DNA from: Pachypanchax playfairii
Taxonomy: Eukaryota > Chordata > Actinopteri > Cyprinodontiformes > Aplocheilidae
Length of the DNA stretch: 64,000 nt
Direction: 5' to 3'
Assembly: GCA_006937955.1 (NCBI GenBank)
Contig: SSNP01000134.1
Location: 462,657-526,656 of the forward strand
The notes under the pieces were generated by a model. The model saw nothing but the letters and a program-made list of their open reading frames with translations, was not told the DNA's origin and did no database searches. Below, one piece after another: positions 37,212 to 50,070 of the stretch. Position 1 is the first letter of the stretch. Each line of letters begins with the position of its first letter. Position numbers and translations under genes: made by a program.

Positions 37212-37795
37212 AGAGGCCATTTCATACACATTTCAGGACTTTGTGGTTATTTTGTAAGTATTAACCTGTAATATGAAACATTTTATATCTAAAATACATT
37301 AGGAAACACTGATTAACAGACCTTTCAATCTGTCTGCATTAAAATTCAGGTGGTTCCGGCTCCTTCCGTCAGGCCTCGAGCAGCAGCTCGTTCATATTCA
37401 TTATTCGAATTTGCTGGATTCAGATTGGCTAACAAAGTAGCCTATGAGAGCAAGGTATACTGTTTCCTGCCCCGCTGCTCATGGCAACAGCAGACGTCGT
37501 GTCTTCCTGTTTGCTACGTGTTATGCTACAGCTTTTAGCCAGCAGCATGCTAGGCGTGGTTTCAACTGCTGGAGCTGCCGAATACTAACGAGCAAAGGAG
37601 TTGTGACGAAACAGATACAGGCCGTTTGGACTCGGGAGAACTCGGGTGTTATCACCACCTGCGTAGTTTGAGACATAATAACTGAAAGAGAAGTTGTTGA
37701 CCTGTTTTCACACCCACTATGATGGTAAGAACACCTGTGGAGCTAAAATATTCAACAGAAACCTCAGAAAAACATTTTTTAATGGAAGGGCCTCT
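37212..37795. mobile_element. TTAA-flanked nonautonomous DNA transposon (MITE family 2, copy 1)
   Basis: The element begins AGAGGCCATTTCAT and ends, in reverse complement, AGAGGCCCTTCCAT: 12 of 14 terminal bases agree. It is flanked on both sides by TTAA (37208-37211 and 37796-37799), the target duplication of the piggyBac superfamily. It is 584 bp and carries no transposase. A second copy at 60469-61054 matches along its length. Confidence 0.85.
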
Positions 37796-39604
37796 TTAAA
37801 TCTAACAAAAAAATCTCCAAAGCAGCAGAAAATATCTGTCATTTTCTTTTTTTCTTAAGAGTTCCAGAAAGTTTTAGTCACAGCTGTTTTATAGACTTCC
37901 TTTAATAAAAAAGAAATTATGAGTGAAACATAGTTTTTAAATAGAACTTTCAACAATATGGTTGTTTAATATACTGGAATAATCTGATGGAAAGCAGTAA
38001 AGTTAAACAGTTTTTTCCCAGCTGTCTCGGTTCCTTAAAGTGGAGGTAATTTTTCGTCATTAATCCCTAAAAATCATTTGTATTTTTTGTTACAACACAT
38101 ACAATAAAATATTTCAAGTATTAGATAAACATAAAAGTCCCTGCTTATTTCACATTCAGTAAAATCCTCTTCTAAAGAAGTCCAGTTTTAAACCTTAAAT
38201 ATATTAATAACATTTTCAAAAACTCCTCTTGAGTTAAGCAGGAAAACGAACCCTATATCAGCTAATGTTTAAGTAAATTAACAAAAGGGTGCGTGAAGAG
38301 GTCCTTCAAAAACTGGTTTTGAACACTGGGAGATAAATTTGATGCAAACACACCGAATCATCTTCAAATCAACAGAAGCAGAATCTCTTCACTAAAGCTG
38401 GAGAAAATACAGATTTTACAGAGTTAAATCTATAACAAGGCAGCTTTTATCATTGCTGTCCACTATGTAAGAGCTGGAGTCTTCACTAGCTCATTACAGA
38501 CACCTGTGATGCTGCAGCACCCATCTCTCATGTAATTACATGTTTTTTTCCCCTCAGCAGCTTCCTACACACACACAAACTTTAGTGCAAATTGCTTCCA
38601 ATTCTAGCATCCCTTCAAGAGCGATCCTACAATTACAGATATGTGAACATCCTGGTACTTCGTTTCAACACAAATTTCATTTGAGATGTGAAATATTGAG
38701 TAAATTACAGTCTTTCTTTATGGGGAATCAATCAGAAAACTTTGCAGTGAAACTTTCCAGGAGAAAACCTATTTCCAGCAGGTTTAGTTGGGCACTTGAT
38801 GAGGATAGAACTTCAGAAAATTCATGTTCAGTGCATTAGTCTTTCACTTCCTTTCTTTTTTAGTTCCCTTTTTGATTTGCTAAAATAACAGACTCTAGAT
38901 AGGACTTTGTAGAGATTTATTTGATTGTTGAAGCATCAAGAAGATTTTTGCTGTTAATTATTTATAAGTGAAAATAAAACTTCATGTATTTTCAGACATG
39001 TCTTGGTTCCTAATTTTTTCCTTCAATATAAACCAGTTCAAAAAAGCAACACTGACTGCTGATATGATCTATTTATTCAGCAGAATTTGAGTTCTTTGTA
39101 AATGACCTGCTCCTGGCCTTTTGTGCGTGTTCATTCATTATCACCACAAAGCAGTTGATGTCTCCCCCTCTTTGCCTTTTCTGAGCTGAACACAACGGGC
39201 ACTGGGCTGTCCATTACAAGCCCGTGACACGTGCAGCCTGGGAGATGGCCAAACCAAGAGGAATGTCAGGACAGAGTTCAATTAACGAGCTTCGATTGTG
39301 TGGAATCTGTCGCCTGTTGGGGAGACGAGATGTAGCTCCGGTAACCAAGACCTTTTCTGTCAGCTGAGATGTTGATTTTCTATCTTTTTTCCTGGTGGTT
39401 TGACGTTTAACCAGCTGATATGGATTTCTGGTCAGTTTACATTAGAATGAAGTAAAACTTTGGTCTGATTAAACTGGAATGTGTTAATAACCTTCATGAG
39501 ACAGTCAAACATTTGAACGGGAAAAGATAGGAAGATGAAAAACTAAGTAACCTGCTGTTTAAATTATGACACCTATAGACATTCACCTCTTTCTCTGTCT
39601 GCTC
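37796..39604. other. gene-poor intergenic tract
   Basis: AT-rich sequence. I see no exon, RNA gene or transposon end here. A 99-residue plus frame at 38540-38839 is unsupported. Confidence 0.4.
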
Positions 39605-39637
<33 letters not shown>

Positions 39638-40235
39638 GTGTGTTTTGTTATCCTTATGGGGACCGTCCATTGACTTCCATTGATTTTAGTAACTAGATTT
39701 ATACCTAACCCAAACCCTTTTCCTAACCTTAACCATTACTGATCTATAACTAACCCTAAGACTAACTAAAACTCTATTCACACCATAAGTATAAACCTAA
39801 CCCCTAACCCTAAAAAGGGGAGTCCCCCTCATGGGGACCAGGCTTCGGTCCCCACAAGAACCCTCGGACCCCAGAAAGATAGTAAAAGTCAGGAAACTGG
39901 TCCTCAGGAGGTCAGAAATACAAACCCACACACACACACACACACACAAGTGTGTTTTGTTATCCTTATGGGGACCGTCCATTGACTTCCATTGATTTTA
40001 GTAACTAGATTTATACCTAACCCAAACCCTTTTCCTAACCTTAACCATTACTGATCTATAACTAACCCTAAGACTAACTAAAACTCTATTCACACCATAA
40101 GTATAAACCTAACCCCTAACCCTAAAAAGGGGAGTCCCCCTCATGGGGACCAGGCTTCGGTCCCCACAAGAACCCTCGGACCCCAGAAAGATAGTAAAAG
40201 TCAGGAAACTGGTCCTCAGGAGGTCAGAAATACAA

Positions 40236-40288
<53 letters not shown>
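39605..40288. repeat. two tandem 312-bp units joined by CA microsatellites
   Basis: Units at 39636-39947 and 39948-40259 appear identical apart from CA length. Each runs from AAGTGTGTTTTGTTATCC to a (CA)n tract. CA runs lie at about 39607-39635, 39927-39947 and 40237-40288. Each unit carries CCTAACCCTAA-like telomere words and a GGGGACC...GGTCCCC inverted pair. Similar CA-linked sequence is widespread in fish genomes. Confidence 0.9.
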
Positions 40289-40293
<5 letters not shown>

Positions 40294-40966
40294 TATTCTC
40301 TCAATCCATACAAATTGAATTAAGCCAGAACTGTGGTCTAAGAATATAGACTATAATTAATAAATTACTGCCACTCTACTTTATCATTCTCCACTTTGGG
40401 GCATGTAGACATCCCATTCACCACAGAATAATTACCCAAGCTCACAAAAAAAAAAGAACAAAAAAAAAAAAAACAGTACGGCTCAAAGGCGGCTTTGTGA
40501 GTTCATCTGATGCCACTTCTTACAGAGCAAACAGATGCCCGAGTGAAACCATAGGTCACACCGCAGGTCTTTTAGACTGTGTTTACAAGTAACAAATAAA
40601 AAACATGCATTATTTCTGAGTCTTGAAAATGTGCCCAGGGGATATATTAGGTTTCTCTGCCACCTCTCAGGCTTTCTTCTGCAGCTGCTGCACTCGAGTA
40701 AAGTGGAAGTCTTCCTACAGAAGGTATGTGACTCAGACACTGGAGTAAAAAACAGTAAATTCAGTTTATTGCACAATTGGTAAAATTATGTTCAAATAAA
40801 CTGAAACTAAATCTAAGTTTGGAAAGACAGATAACAGCATATTGGAATTTGCTAATATTTAATTGAATATAATATATTTTGCTGTCACTGCGTGTGTCCC
40901 CGTGGGCGAGAAAGGAGTCTGTTGGAGACTGTCTAATGACTGTTGGGTCATGTATCAAATACGCAG
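40289..40966. other. spacer
   Basis: AT-rich sequence with poly(A) runs near 40447-40474. I see no gene. Confidence 0.4.
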
Positions 40967-41133
40967 CAGCTGGAGGCAAATAGGGAGAGTGCATCTAGTC
41001 TGAGTGGTGGGGGGTCGGGGGGCAAACCGAAGCCTGGGCTTGTACGGAAAGCCTCGGCTGAGGGTTTGGGCGCTGAGGGGTGTGAATCTGTAATGGATGC
41101 CGAGCAGAGGTCAGACTCGTTGGTCTTAAAGAG
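40967..41133 (+). CDS. candidate isolated exon of an unknown plus-strand gene
   Basis: A GC-rich 167-base island lies in AT-rich DNA. It is open in one plus-strand frame and bounded by ACGCAG before and GAG|GTAATG after. The reading includes ESASSLSGGGSGGKPKPG, LVRKASAEGLGAEG and AEQRSDSLVLKR, which look like low-complexity linker with a basic RKAS site. The upstream pyrimidine tract is poor. No neighbouring exon was found on this strand, so it could belong to a gene with very long introns or be a chance frame. Confidence 0.3.
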
Positions 41134-41890
41134 GTAATGTTTACGTCCTTCAACAAATTAACTGACAAGTGCAAAACAAAAAAAAAAGTCACATTTTGTT
41201 AGTCAAGTTAAGTGAAAATGTTACAAAAAGAAGTATGTAATTGAGTAAATACTGAAACTACTATAACAATGTTTAAATTATATAAAGCCCTTCAACAATT
41301 TCAATTTAAATCTATCTGTTGCGCTTTAATGACAAAATAAAAATCATAATGAAAACCATAAACTTAATCCAAGAACGTGAATAAACTCGACTGTAACTCG
41401 ACTCTTGATTGAATCATAAAAGCTTAAGTAACGAGACACTTGAACTTGCAAGCGGGCAGAATTAATTGCGGGAATGAAAAACTCAAGAGTTTAAGCAGTA
41501 ATTAACATTTGGAGAAGCTACTAAAATTAACTGAGGGAGTATATTGAGTGGAGGTTTCCAAGCATGGTACAGAGCAGTTAATTCTGCATAATAAAATGAA
41601 AATTAACATTAAAGTTAAATTGCTACAACTTATTACTTGGATGTTTTCCTTTTTAATGTGGTGAAACTGAAAAGAGAGTTGATTTATTTAAAAGCCTCTA
41701 ATGGTACAATACTACACTGAAACAATCCATATCATTTATATATGGTATTTTCACATTTAAAATAAAACTGACTTTATATTAAAATAATATAATTTATATC
41801 ATGTCAAAGGATCTGTTTCTGAAACCAATACAGTACTGCTGCCACCTGCTGGTGTATGTTGGGCTTTACAACGAGGAACACAAAGGCTCT
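41134..41890. other. spacer downstream of the NERD-like gene
   Basis: AT-rich. It may hold the 3' UTR or a final exon of the minus-strand gene that follows, but no clear acceptor and coding segment was found. Confidence 0.35.
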
Positions 41891-41914
41891 TCAACATCTG
41901 GTTGGTGGACTGAC

Positions 41915-44352
41915 CTGAGGAGCATGACCCAGCAGAGCCCACAGCGAATCAGCTGACAGCGACTTGACTCTGGAAAACTCCAGCGTGTCGGTGTCCTGAC
42001 GATTGAGTGCGATGTACTTGCAGCCCTGATAGTCTCCTTTTAGCTGCTCACCGCAGTGCAACCGCATCGTATCCCACGTTCCCACTTTCCTCAGGACCTC
42101 CCGCACCAACTCCATCTGCCTGTAAGACAGGTGACCTGCAGGACAGACAAAAAACCCCAAAAACAAGCTGAACTGGAAGAAACCAAAACAAGCATGTAAA
42201 GTTTTAGAAATTCAGCATTAAAGATCTACCTGAAATCCAGGAGGGAGTCAAAGCATCACTTATCCAGGCCACGTAACTCTCCTTGAAAGATTTAAGGAAA
42301 CTGTCTATCTGGCTGTGAGAGACCAGCTCCCCTCTCTTCATCAGCTCATCATCCAGCCTGCAGTCCGCGGAGAGGAAGATGACCCTCGGGAAGAAGAGAC
42401 TGCTGTGTACAGCCACTCCACTCCTCTTCAAATGACTGCATAAATGAGTTGTTTTGGTCTAGAGGAGACAGTTACACATCAGAGAGCCAGCAAATGAATA
42501 TGTTAGAAATATGTTTGCTTTTCAATTTATGAAGCATCTGGTCAAGTTTGTCACCTGGTTTAGTTCCTTCTTAATATTGTTCTGAATAAAAATGCTTGTC
42601 GTGCAAATTATAGACCAAATTGTACATTTACATTTTTTAAAGTTTACATACAAATACATATTTAGACAAAGTCTAATATGTAAGTAAACATTTTATCTTA
42701 TAAATTCATGCACGTTGGAACTAGCCATTTCAAACCTTGTGAAGACAGAACACCAAGCGGTGACACATAGTTCTAGATCATAACCTACTTGTGAAAGAAA
42801 AATTTCTTTATGGAAGCATTTGAGAGAAAATAAAAATATTACAAGAAAACTGAGCCTATTTTCGAGGTTCCGACTATAGAAATAAGTTTTTGAAAGAATA
42901 ACTAACTTTAATAAAACATCAAACTGGCACAAAGAGTCGAGCTGCATCTGCTTTGTGTAGTTTAATGAAGTTAACAGTATAGATCCAGTTCGAGCAGAAC
43001 TATTTCTCCAGTGCAGATTGTGATTAAACATAACAGTTTTCTATCAGACTGAAGCATCTATAGAGATGGAAATAAACGACCCCTAACAGACTCAGCTGCA
43101 TAAGGTCACAGCTGTGTTTAGGCACCTGCCTGCTTTAACCCTTCACCCCCTCAGTCTGTGAGCATAATTATAAGAGTACACACTTGTGAGGTTTAGGAAG
43201 CTCTGCCGTTGTGCTTGAAATTTCCATATAAATTATCACGGTGACTCAGAGCCTCTTAACCCTGCTATAGTTTGTATGAAAACAGTGAATTGGGTAATTG
43301 ATTGGACCTTGGGCTTAAGTGTGCTAGACAGTTTAATATTTCTGTTTTTTTTTCTCTTCCTCCTTTTTTCTTTTTTTTTTTTTAAATGAGTGCGTTTACC
43401 GTGATAGCTTTAAGAGGATCATCCATCTGTTCGATGCAGGTATTGGTGAAGTTCTGGTCTTCTTCTTTCACTTGTACATGCCAGTTCTTGTTGTGTGCAG
43501 ACACTGTCCCACTCCAGGTCACTACGTCTATGCAGAAGATTCCTTGACCTTCAGAAAAAATACAAAAGTTGGTAAAAATGCAAGAACTTTTGCACCAACT
43601 CCCGTAAAAAGTTTACCATAAAATAAAAGGCTTCCTGCAATTAGAAATCTTAAATAAGCAGACAAATCAACTGTTTTCTAAAGCTTTTTTTAACTGATCA
43701 GCAAATTATAATTTGACAAGTATTTTATTGTGCTCTCAGACCTGTGAGGATAACAATGTTGATGTCATCTTTGGTTGTTTGAAACTGGTCTGGGATACGA
43801 AGGTTACAAAAAACATCCTCCCTCCTGAGTCCAGTGAGTTTCCTGTTATGAAAGTAGGCAGAAGTTTTTAATTTGTTCCTTGGAAAGAGCAACTTTGAGA
43901 ATTCCAGTTTATATTCAATGGCATGCAGCAAGATATTCTAGCATCATGTCCAGAAAACAGCTGTGTGAAGCCTTACCTGATCAACCAGGCCCAAGTCTTT
44001 GACAGAATACCAGGAGGATCTGATTGGTCAGGCTATGTGAAGCCGCCTTTTCAAACTGTTTCTCAATTCAATTATGTTTTTGTCTTATTTGTAGCTATTA
44101 AAGGTACATTCGATGTGTAAAACATTCTAAAGTATCATATTTACACCATTAAATCACATAAAATGAATCAAACACCAAATAAAGCACAGCTTGTTCATTT
44201 TTTTCTGTAAAATAATGTTCAGTGTAATTTAATACTTACATGACATGCTGTAAAAAGTCAGCCAGTGTTGGCAGCTGCTTTGGGCTTTGTGCACTTTCTG
44301 AAACTTTGGGAGGGAGTTGGAAATGTGTTAATAGGTTTCCAAGCTGAAGCAT
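41915..44352 (-). CDS. NERD-like (nuclease-related domain) protein, uncharacterised
   Basis: Five minus-strand exons join in phase: 44240-44352, 43742-43842, 43400-43548, 42230-42458 and 41915-42135, giving 271 codons. Reading on past the last donor gives a stop at 41891-41893 after VSPPTRC, so either that is the end or one more exon follows. The junction of exons 2 and 3 gives INIVILTGQGIFCIDVVTWS, which fits the core of the NERD domain, a PD-(D/E)XK nuclease-like fold usually written as a hydrophobic strand followed by IEVKxWxG. Here the Lys of E-V-K is Val (DVV), so catalysis may be lost. The last part contains YRQMELVREVLRKVGTWDTM. A noncoding first exon appears to end near 44692. I cannot name the gene, and function is not known. 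Confidence 0.7.
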
Positions 44353-44960
44353 TCTTATGTTTATCTAGAAAGAAAAGAAGAAGAGAAACCTGCAAATATA
44401 AAAGTAGGTCAACTCAATAAGATTATATGAAAAGAGTATAAATAAAGACTAGAAAAACAAATGTTAAGCTAATTGTTTTTTACGACATATTCAGTATTTT
44501 ATGTGAAATTTAAGCAAATATGTTACGTTAGCTAAGTCAAAGTTTTAGATTTAAAAAGCTAGCAAGTGTTGTTGATCTTTATTTACCGCTTTGTTGACAT
44601 ATAGGCGGAGATTTTAACTTGTAACAAAAGAACAAAGAACAAAAACGGAGCTCACGCGAGCTTTTCCACTGAAACAAACTGTACTTACTGTCCAGAGTTC
44701 GTTTGGGTTAAAAAAAAGAAAAATGAACTTCAGAGGAGGAGATTTCTTTTAGTTTGTCATCTTTCCGGTGGGTCTGTGTCTCTCGCTTCTTCCAAATGCT
44801 GCGTAACTTTATCCTGCAAAACTGTTACACAATTTCAGCAACCCGCTCGAGGACGTTCCTAGAAGAAGTAAACAACAGACCACGTGCACCACCTGCAGAA
44901 TCAGATTTCTCCCACGGAGACGTGACGTCAGCGAATGCTGCAGTGATGCATTTACGGAAC
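44353..44960 (-). promoter_or_regulatory. 5' UTR and promoter region of the NERD-like gene
   Basis: On the minus strand CTCTGGACA|GTAAGT near 44692 marks the donor of a noncoding first exon. Upstream, at 44800-44960, the sequence becomes GC-richer and has CpGs and a GACGTGACGTCAG CRE-like site at 44919-44931. The reading as a promoter is inferred from position. Confidence 0.45.
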
Positions 44961-47900
44961 TTTCTATTTACATTATATGCTACGTTTAGGGCATGTTTTT
45001 ATTAACTTTCTGTGGAAAGTGGTGAACTGCTCTCAGTGTCTGAAGGGGATAAAAACGAGTTAATATATAAGTTTATAATAATATGATATATACATTTTGT
45101 ACCATACTTGTAAACATTTGCTTTATTTGCAGTAAAACGCAAATAAGAATGAAAATATTTCATTGTTCTTTTATCTGAGATGCTCTGTGAGATCAAAATG
45201 CTGCTATTCCAACTCTCTCAGAGTTTAAAGGTTTGCACAAAAAGTTTGTTTGGTTGTTCTTAGGTTTTAAATTGTTGGGAGAAAGTAAAAAATATTAAAT
45301 AAATAAATGGGGAATTTTCTGTTCTATAACTACATACATGTGTTTTGATAACCTTTAAGGGTCACTCTGTTTACATGTTATTCATTTGTGGATTAAAATA
45401 TCAATTTCTGTGTTTTGTGGTTTTACTTATCTTTATATGTTTCTTCAAAAATGCTCATTTTAAAAAGAAAATAAAGGGGACACTTGCATTTTTCCAAACG
45501 AATAGCAAGTTTTTTTTTATGTTCACGATTTATAGACTTAGTTAGTTTTTTTATATCCCACATTGAAAAAAAACATGTGGAGAAGAAATCTTTAAAAAGA
45601 GATTAATCTGCAATAATTTGCTATAAAGTCACAACCTGTAGATTATTTTAAACCCTAAAATAAAATCATCTGAAAAATGGGTTTTTAATCAAAACCTTGA
45701 AAACTAAAAGGACAAAAACTTCAACAAATGACCTTAAATATAAAGAGAGGTTAAAATAACCTGCATTGTGTGAACAATGAAGCTAATGGCAGCAGTATGG
45801 GAGCATCAGAAAAACACGATCAAAGATCACAAGGCAACCAATGAAGATCTATCATGAAATCAAAATGATTCACAGTCATTAAACTGATGGGATACTTTCA
45901 GGAAATTGCATTTAGAAGGAACTTAAAGATAGAGGTTTGAGAATGTTGGCAAAGACTGTAAAAAAAAGAAGAAGCTATGGTATTTGTGTGATTATGTTCA
46001 TTATTAAACAAAAAGTAATTTTTGGAGATTACGTTTGTTCTTTAGAGTTTGTTTGACTAGGAAAGATGACAGCATATTAAGGAGACAATATATAATTCAT
46101 GCCTATAAAATATTTTGCTTGGAGGAGGAGGATGAGACATATGCTGTGTTTTTATTCTCATGAGATAGGGAAGAACACATGTAGGCAGATCCACCAAGAT
46201 TCTCACATCCTGGATGAGCCTATGAGAGGATATTACAAAAATGATGGAGAATATTTAATTCGGCAGTAAATACACAGCGAATATCTCAATGTGGTGATAA
46301 ACAATATCCGGACGGCCCAAAATACTATGAAAGAGCTTAATATCAAGAGCAGATAGCCAAATCAGCTCATATGGGCTCAATGAAAGCCAATAAACAGAGA
46401 CACTCTGCCTCTCCTGACCTTCACTTCTGGTTCAGATTGGGGCGATAAAGCAGGCGCAACCTCAATAAAACCCGCACAATAGAGTAAAATAAATAGATAT
46501 TAAATTAAAGCAGAGGCGATACTGGCTGAACTGCTGCAGGAATTCAAGAACAAAAGCGTCTTTGTGCAGTTTAATATAGTGTACAATCACCACCTCATGA
46601 TATATTTCCAATCATTTTCATCTCTAGCCTGGATGTATCAACACATATAATCATCTTGTGCAAGAACTTGCAAATAACTTGTGTGTTTATGTGGGAGGTG
46701 CCACATTAATATATTAGATTAGTCAATGCTTCAGGAGTTTGGCTGTTTTAATATCAAATTCAGAATCTCTATGTACATTCAAACTTCTGGTTCATCAAAC
46801 ACCAGCTTTGGCTTTCACATTTTTTATTTTAGTTTTTAATTTTTCCAATCATACATCTCATTTGCAGAAGTAATGGCCACATGACATGGCTAATGCTCCT
46901 CTCACCAGTTTTTGATCATTTCCACTGAATTATTAAAAGGAGAGATTCTCCATGAGCCCTCTGGGGATTCATGCCCTCTCATTTCGGAAAGAATTACCAT
47001 TTTACATTGAAGTGTAAAGACCTCGATCAAAGTCTGTGATTCCAAACTCGTCTGCTCATGATGTTAAATTGAGTTTTAGGTTTGAAATAAGTGACATAAA
47101 ATATTAATGGTCCTCTATCACTTGTATAAATAGAATTTAAAGTAAAGATTTAAATGCTTAAAGAAGTCCAGGAGAGTAAAGAAGAAGAAATAACCTCTAG
47201 TTTTACGTGGATAACAACGATCTTGTGATTCCCATCTAAAAAAAGAAGAACAACATTTTTGCGATCAACCCCAGAGAGCCATTTTTACGACTGGCCTGCT
47301 TCTGTAATAAGTTCTGCCAAATAAAGTGGTAATTAATATGCTAAAGTTTAATTGTGCAATTATCACTGGATGTGAAGAGGGACCTTACTGCCATTTCATC
47401 ATGTTTGAAAATAACGTTGCGCACCAAATGCCCCATATTGTAATTGCCAGCAATTACAAAAAGAGCCCTCAATGTGAGTCGACTGATGCAGGCAGGCCTG
47501 GACTGGAAAACCTTTGTTACCTGCTTGGTGCAGCTGTTTGCATCGAGTAGAGAATCCATTTAGGTTGAACCAGGAAAAGCTACTGATGAATGAGTGCTGC
47601 TGAAAGCAACACGTTAAAAAACATTATCACAGAATACTCAAGAAAAGAGAAAGTAAGTATACATCTTCAAAATATAGACAGACTGTAACTTGAAAAAAAA
47701 TGTGAGGTGATCATGTATTTGTGGACTGTTACTTTGTCTGATGCAGCTTTTAAAAATCTCCTAATCTCTGACATAAATCTGGTAAAAATATTGGATAGGT
47801 GTACTCACAGTCAGGCCAATCAATGGCTACCACTACGTAGGTAGTCGTGTTACTGGTATAAGATTTACTGGACCAAACAGTACAGAGGTTGGCAAGCTGG

Positions 47901-50066
47901 CAAGCTTAGGCCGGCTTCTGACCACTGCAGAGATGAGTGGCGAGGAATGACACGGGTAAGACCTGAGAAAGGTGGTGGAAAATAGTCAGCAGGGGTCTAA
48001 AGTAAACTGAGCCCTGCTGTGTTCTGTTGGTGGAAAAGGGGCATTAGTAAAAAATAATGGCTTTTTTCTTCCAACACCAGGTGGCAGTAATGAGCAAAAT
48101 CACAACCCAGTCACTTTCACCAACCACCACAGGTGGCAGAAATGAGTAATATTTCTCATTTTGTCACACAGAGTAGCAAAAAAGAGCCCTTCTTTATTTT
48201 AGCAGAAGCTAACTCATGTGATGATACTGCTTACTTTAAAGTGGCTTACTCCATGCTCTCTTTCAAATAAACTATCAAACATTTAGCTAAAAAGTCTCTA
48301 CAAGCTCTGCTCACATGAAGGTGAAATGAATGTTACTCCCCGAGTGTGCAACACTCCCTCTCCCACTCCCCCCTTCCACCTCCCCCATCCTCTCTGCTCT
48401 AGTTCAGTGAGCCTTGAGCAGCAGATCAGGAACTTGTCCAAAAACTGGCTTATACTCACTCTAGTGGTGGAAAAAAATACTAACGGTTTGCAACATTATC
48501 AAAAAAATTTGAAAAGTATCAATAACTTTTTAAAGTAAAAATAAATTACATAATGAATCATGGCAAACAACATGTTGTTTAGTGCTTTAATTATGGTATT
48601 ACTTTATTTAAAAAAAAAAAACATGACAATGTCATTTTAAATCTCAACAAGAAAGTAAAGATGATGGCTGAAAATACTATTAAAAATACTGTGATGTGTT
48701 GCATCTGTAAACTAATACTATATTTATTTTAACCGTCCTTTATGACAATGTAATTTGTTGCACGCTAACAACCTCATAGTCAATAAAAAAAAATACTTGG
48801 ATAGTTATTCATTAGGTTCACTTAGACGCTTTCAGGAGTTGGGATGGAAAATACACAAAATCGTAACCTCTTTACACTAGACCAACTTGTTGGTATTCTG
48901 ATTAGAGTCCTTCTTTACAATATCGACCAAATTTGTGATTGGTTTCTTCAGAAAAAATTTAATTAACATGATTCCTTTCATGAAATGGGCTTTTCAGTTT
49001 AAAAGCATAAAATCACAAAAGATGAGAACAATCATTTTGGGCTTTTAATATACAGATATTAAAAGAGGAGAATACGTTCGGTGGTTCTTTAATAAATTAC
49101 ATTTATACAAACAAACTGTGGGATAACCTTCCAACAACTCACTTAAGTTTTTAAATATAAGTGATATTTTTTGGATATTTAGAGATAAAACCTACTTTGT
49201 AGATTGTTTCAATAAGATAAAATGGACTAAATGAAGGTTTTTCCCGCAAATCTAAAGTGGGGAAATATTAACAATACTGTTCCGTTTTCATTTAGGTGAT
49301 ATAATACTTTGATCATAAAATGAAGCAACAGACACGGCCCCTGTGATGAGTGATTTGTTAAACCTGACCTATAACAACAGATATTTTCATTTCACTCCAA
49401 ACAGCAAATGCCTCTTTCATGTTTCTCTAGCTCACCATGAAACAGGATTTCTGGTTGTCACCAAACAATGACATTTCTTTCTTTCATTTATGCCATAAAT
49501 TCCTCATATTATCTCTGCATAAGATGAGCAATTTGTGTGTCATGATGTCTGGGTCACCGGCCAACTCTAAGCCTAGCTCAGTGACAGCAGTGTTATTAGA
49601 GGTAAGCCGAGCCAGTGGCGACTGAATCTGCCTACTGTTCCGGAGGCCAGTGCTCTTTTCAGCGATTAATTCGATAAATAGATTAATTATGAATCTGGAT
49701 GACAGGACAATCAGATTGTCAGGCTTCCAGACTCGGCCTTTTGTGATAATTCGGCTTTGAGATCAACGCTCCTTGGGTTTCAGGAGCTATCATTCCCCGG
49801 ACTCAGCCTCTTATCAGCACCTGACCCATTCACTCAGTAATTTCCTGTGTGTTGTAATTAAATGGAGGCTTTCTGATTGCAAGTGACTCTCTTTAAGAGG
49901 TCCTACAAATGTTTCAGGTGAGAGACTCAGTGGTCTGGCTGGCTTCACTCGCCCACTGTGGAGCTCAGAAGGCACAAAACTATTCAGTTAATGCAGCAGT
50001 GCTTATATGCTTTAATGTGAAAAACTTATTACCAACATGTTTAGCATAAGACAATTTTTGTCTTTC
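44961..50066. other. gene-poor intergenic tract with candidate conserved elements
   Basis: No exon or RNA gene can be supported. Two non-repetitive, compositionally balanced blocks, at about 46860-47570 and 49420-49930, look different from the AT-rich background and may be conserved regulatory elements. A TAGTGGTGGAAAAAAATACT word at 48461-48480 recalls hAT transposon ends but has no partner. Confidence 0.35.
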
Positions 50067-50070
50067 TTAA

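Noticed and set aside
48461..48480. hAT-like terminal word
   Set aside because: A single short similarity with no matching second end or 8-bp duplication nearby.
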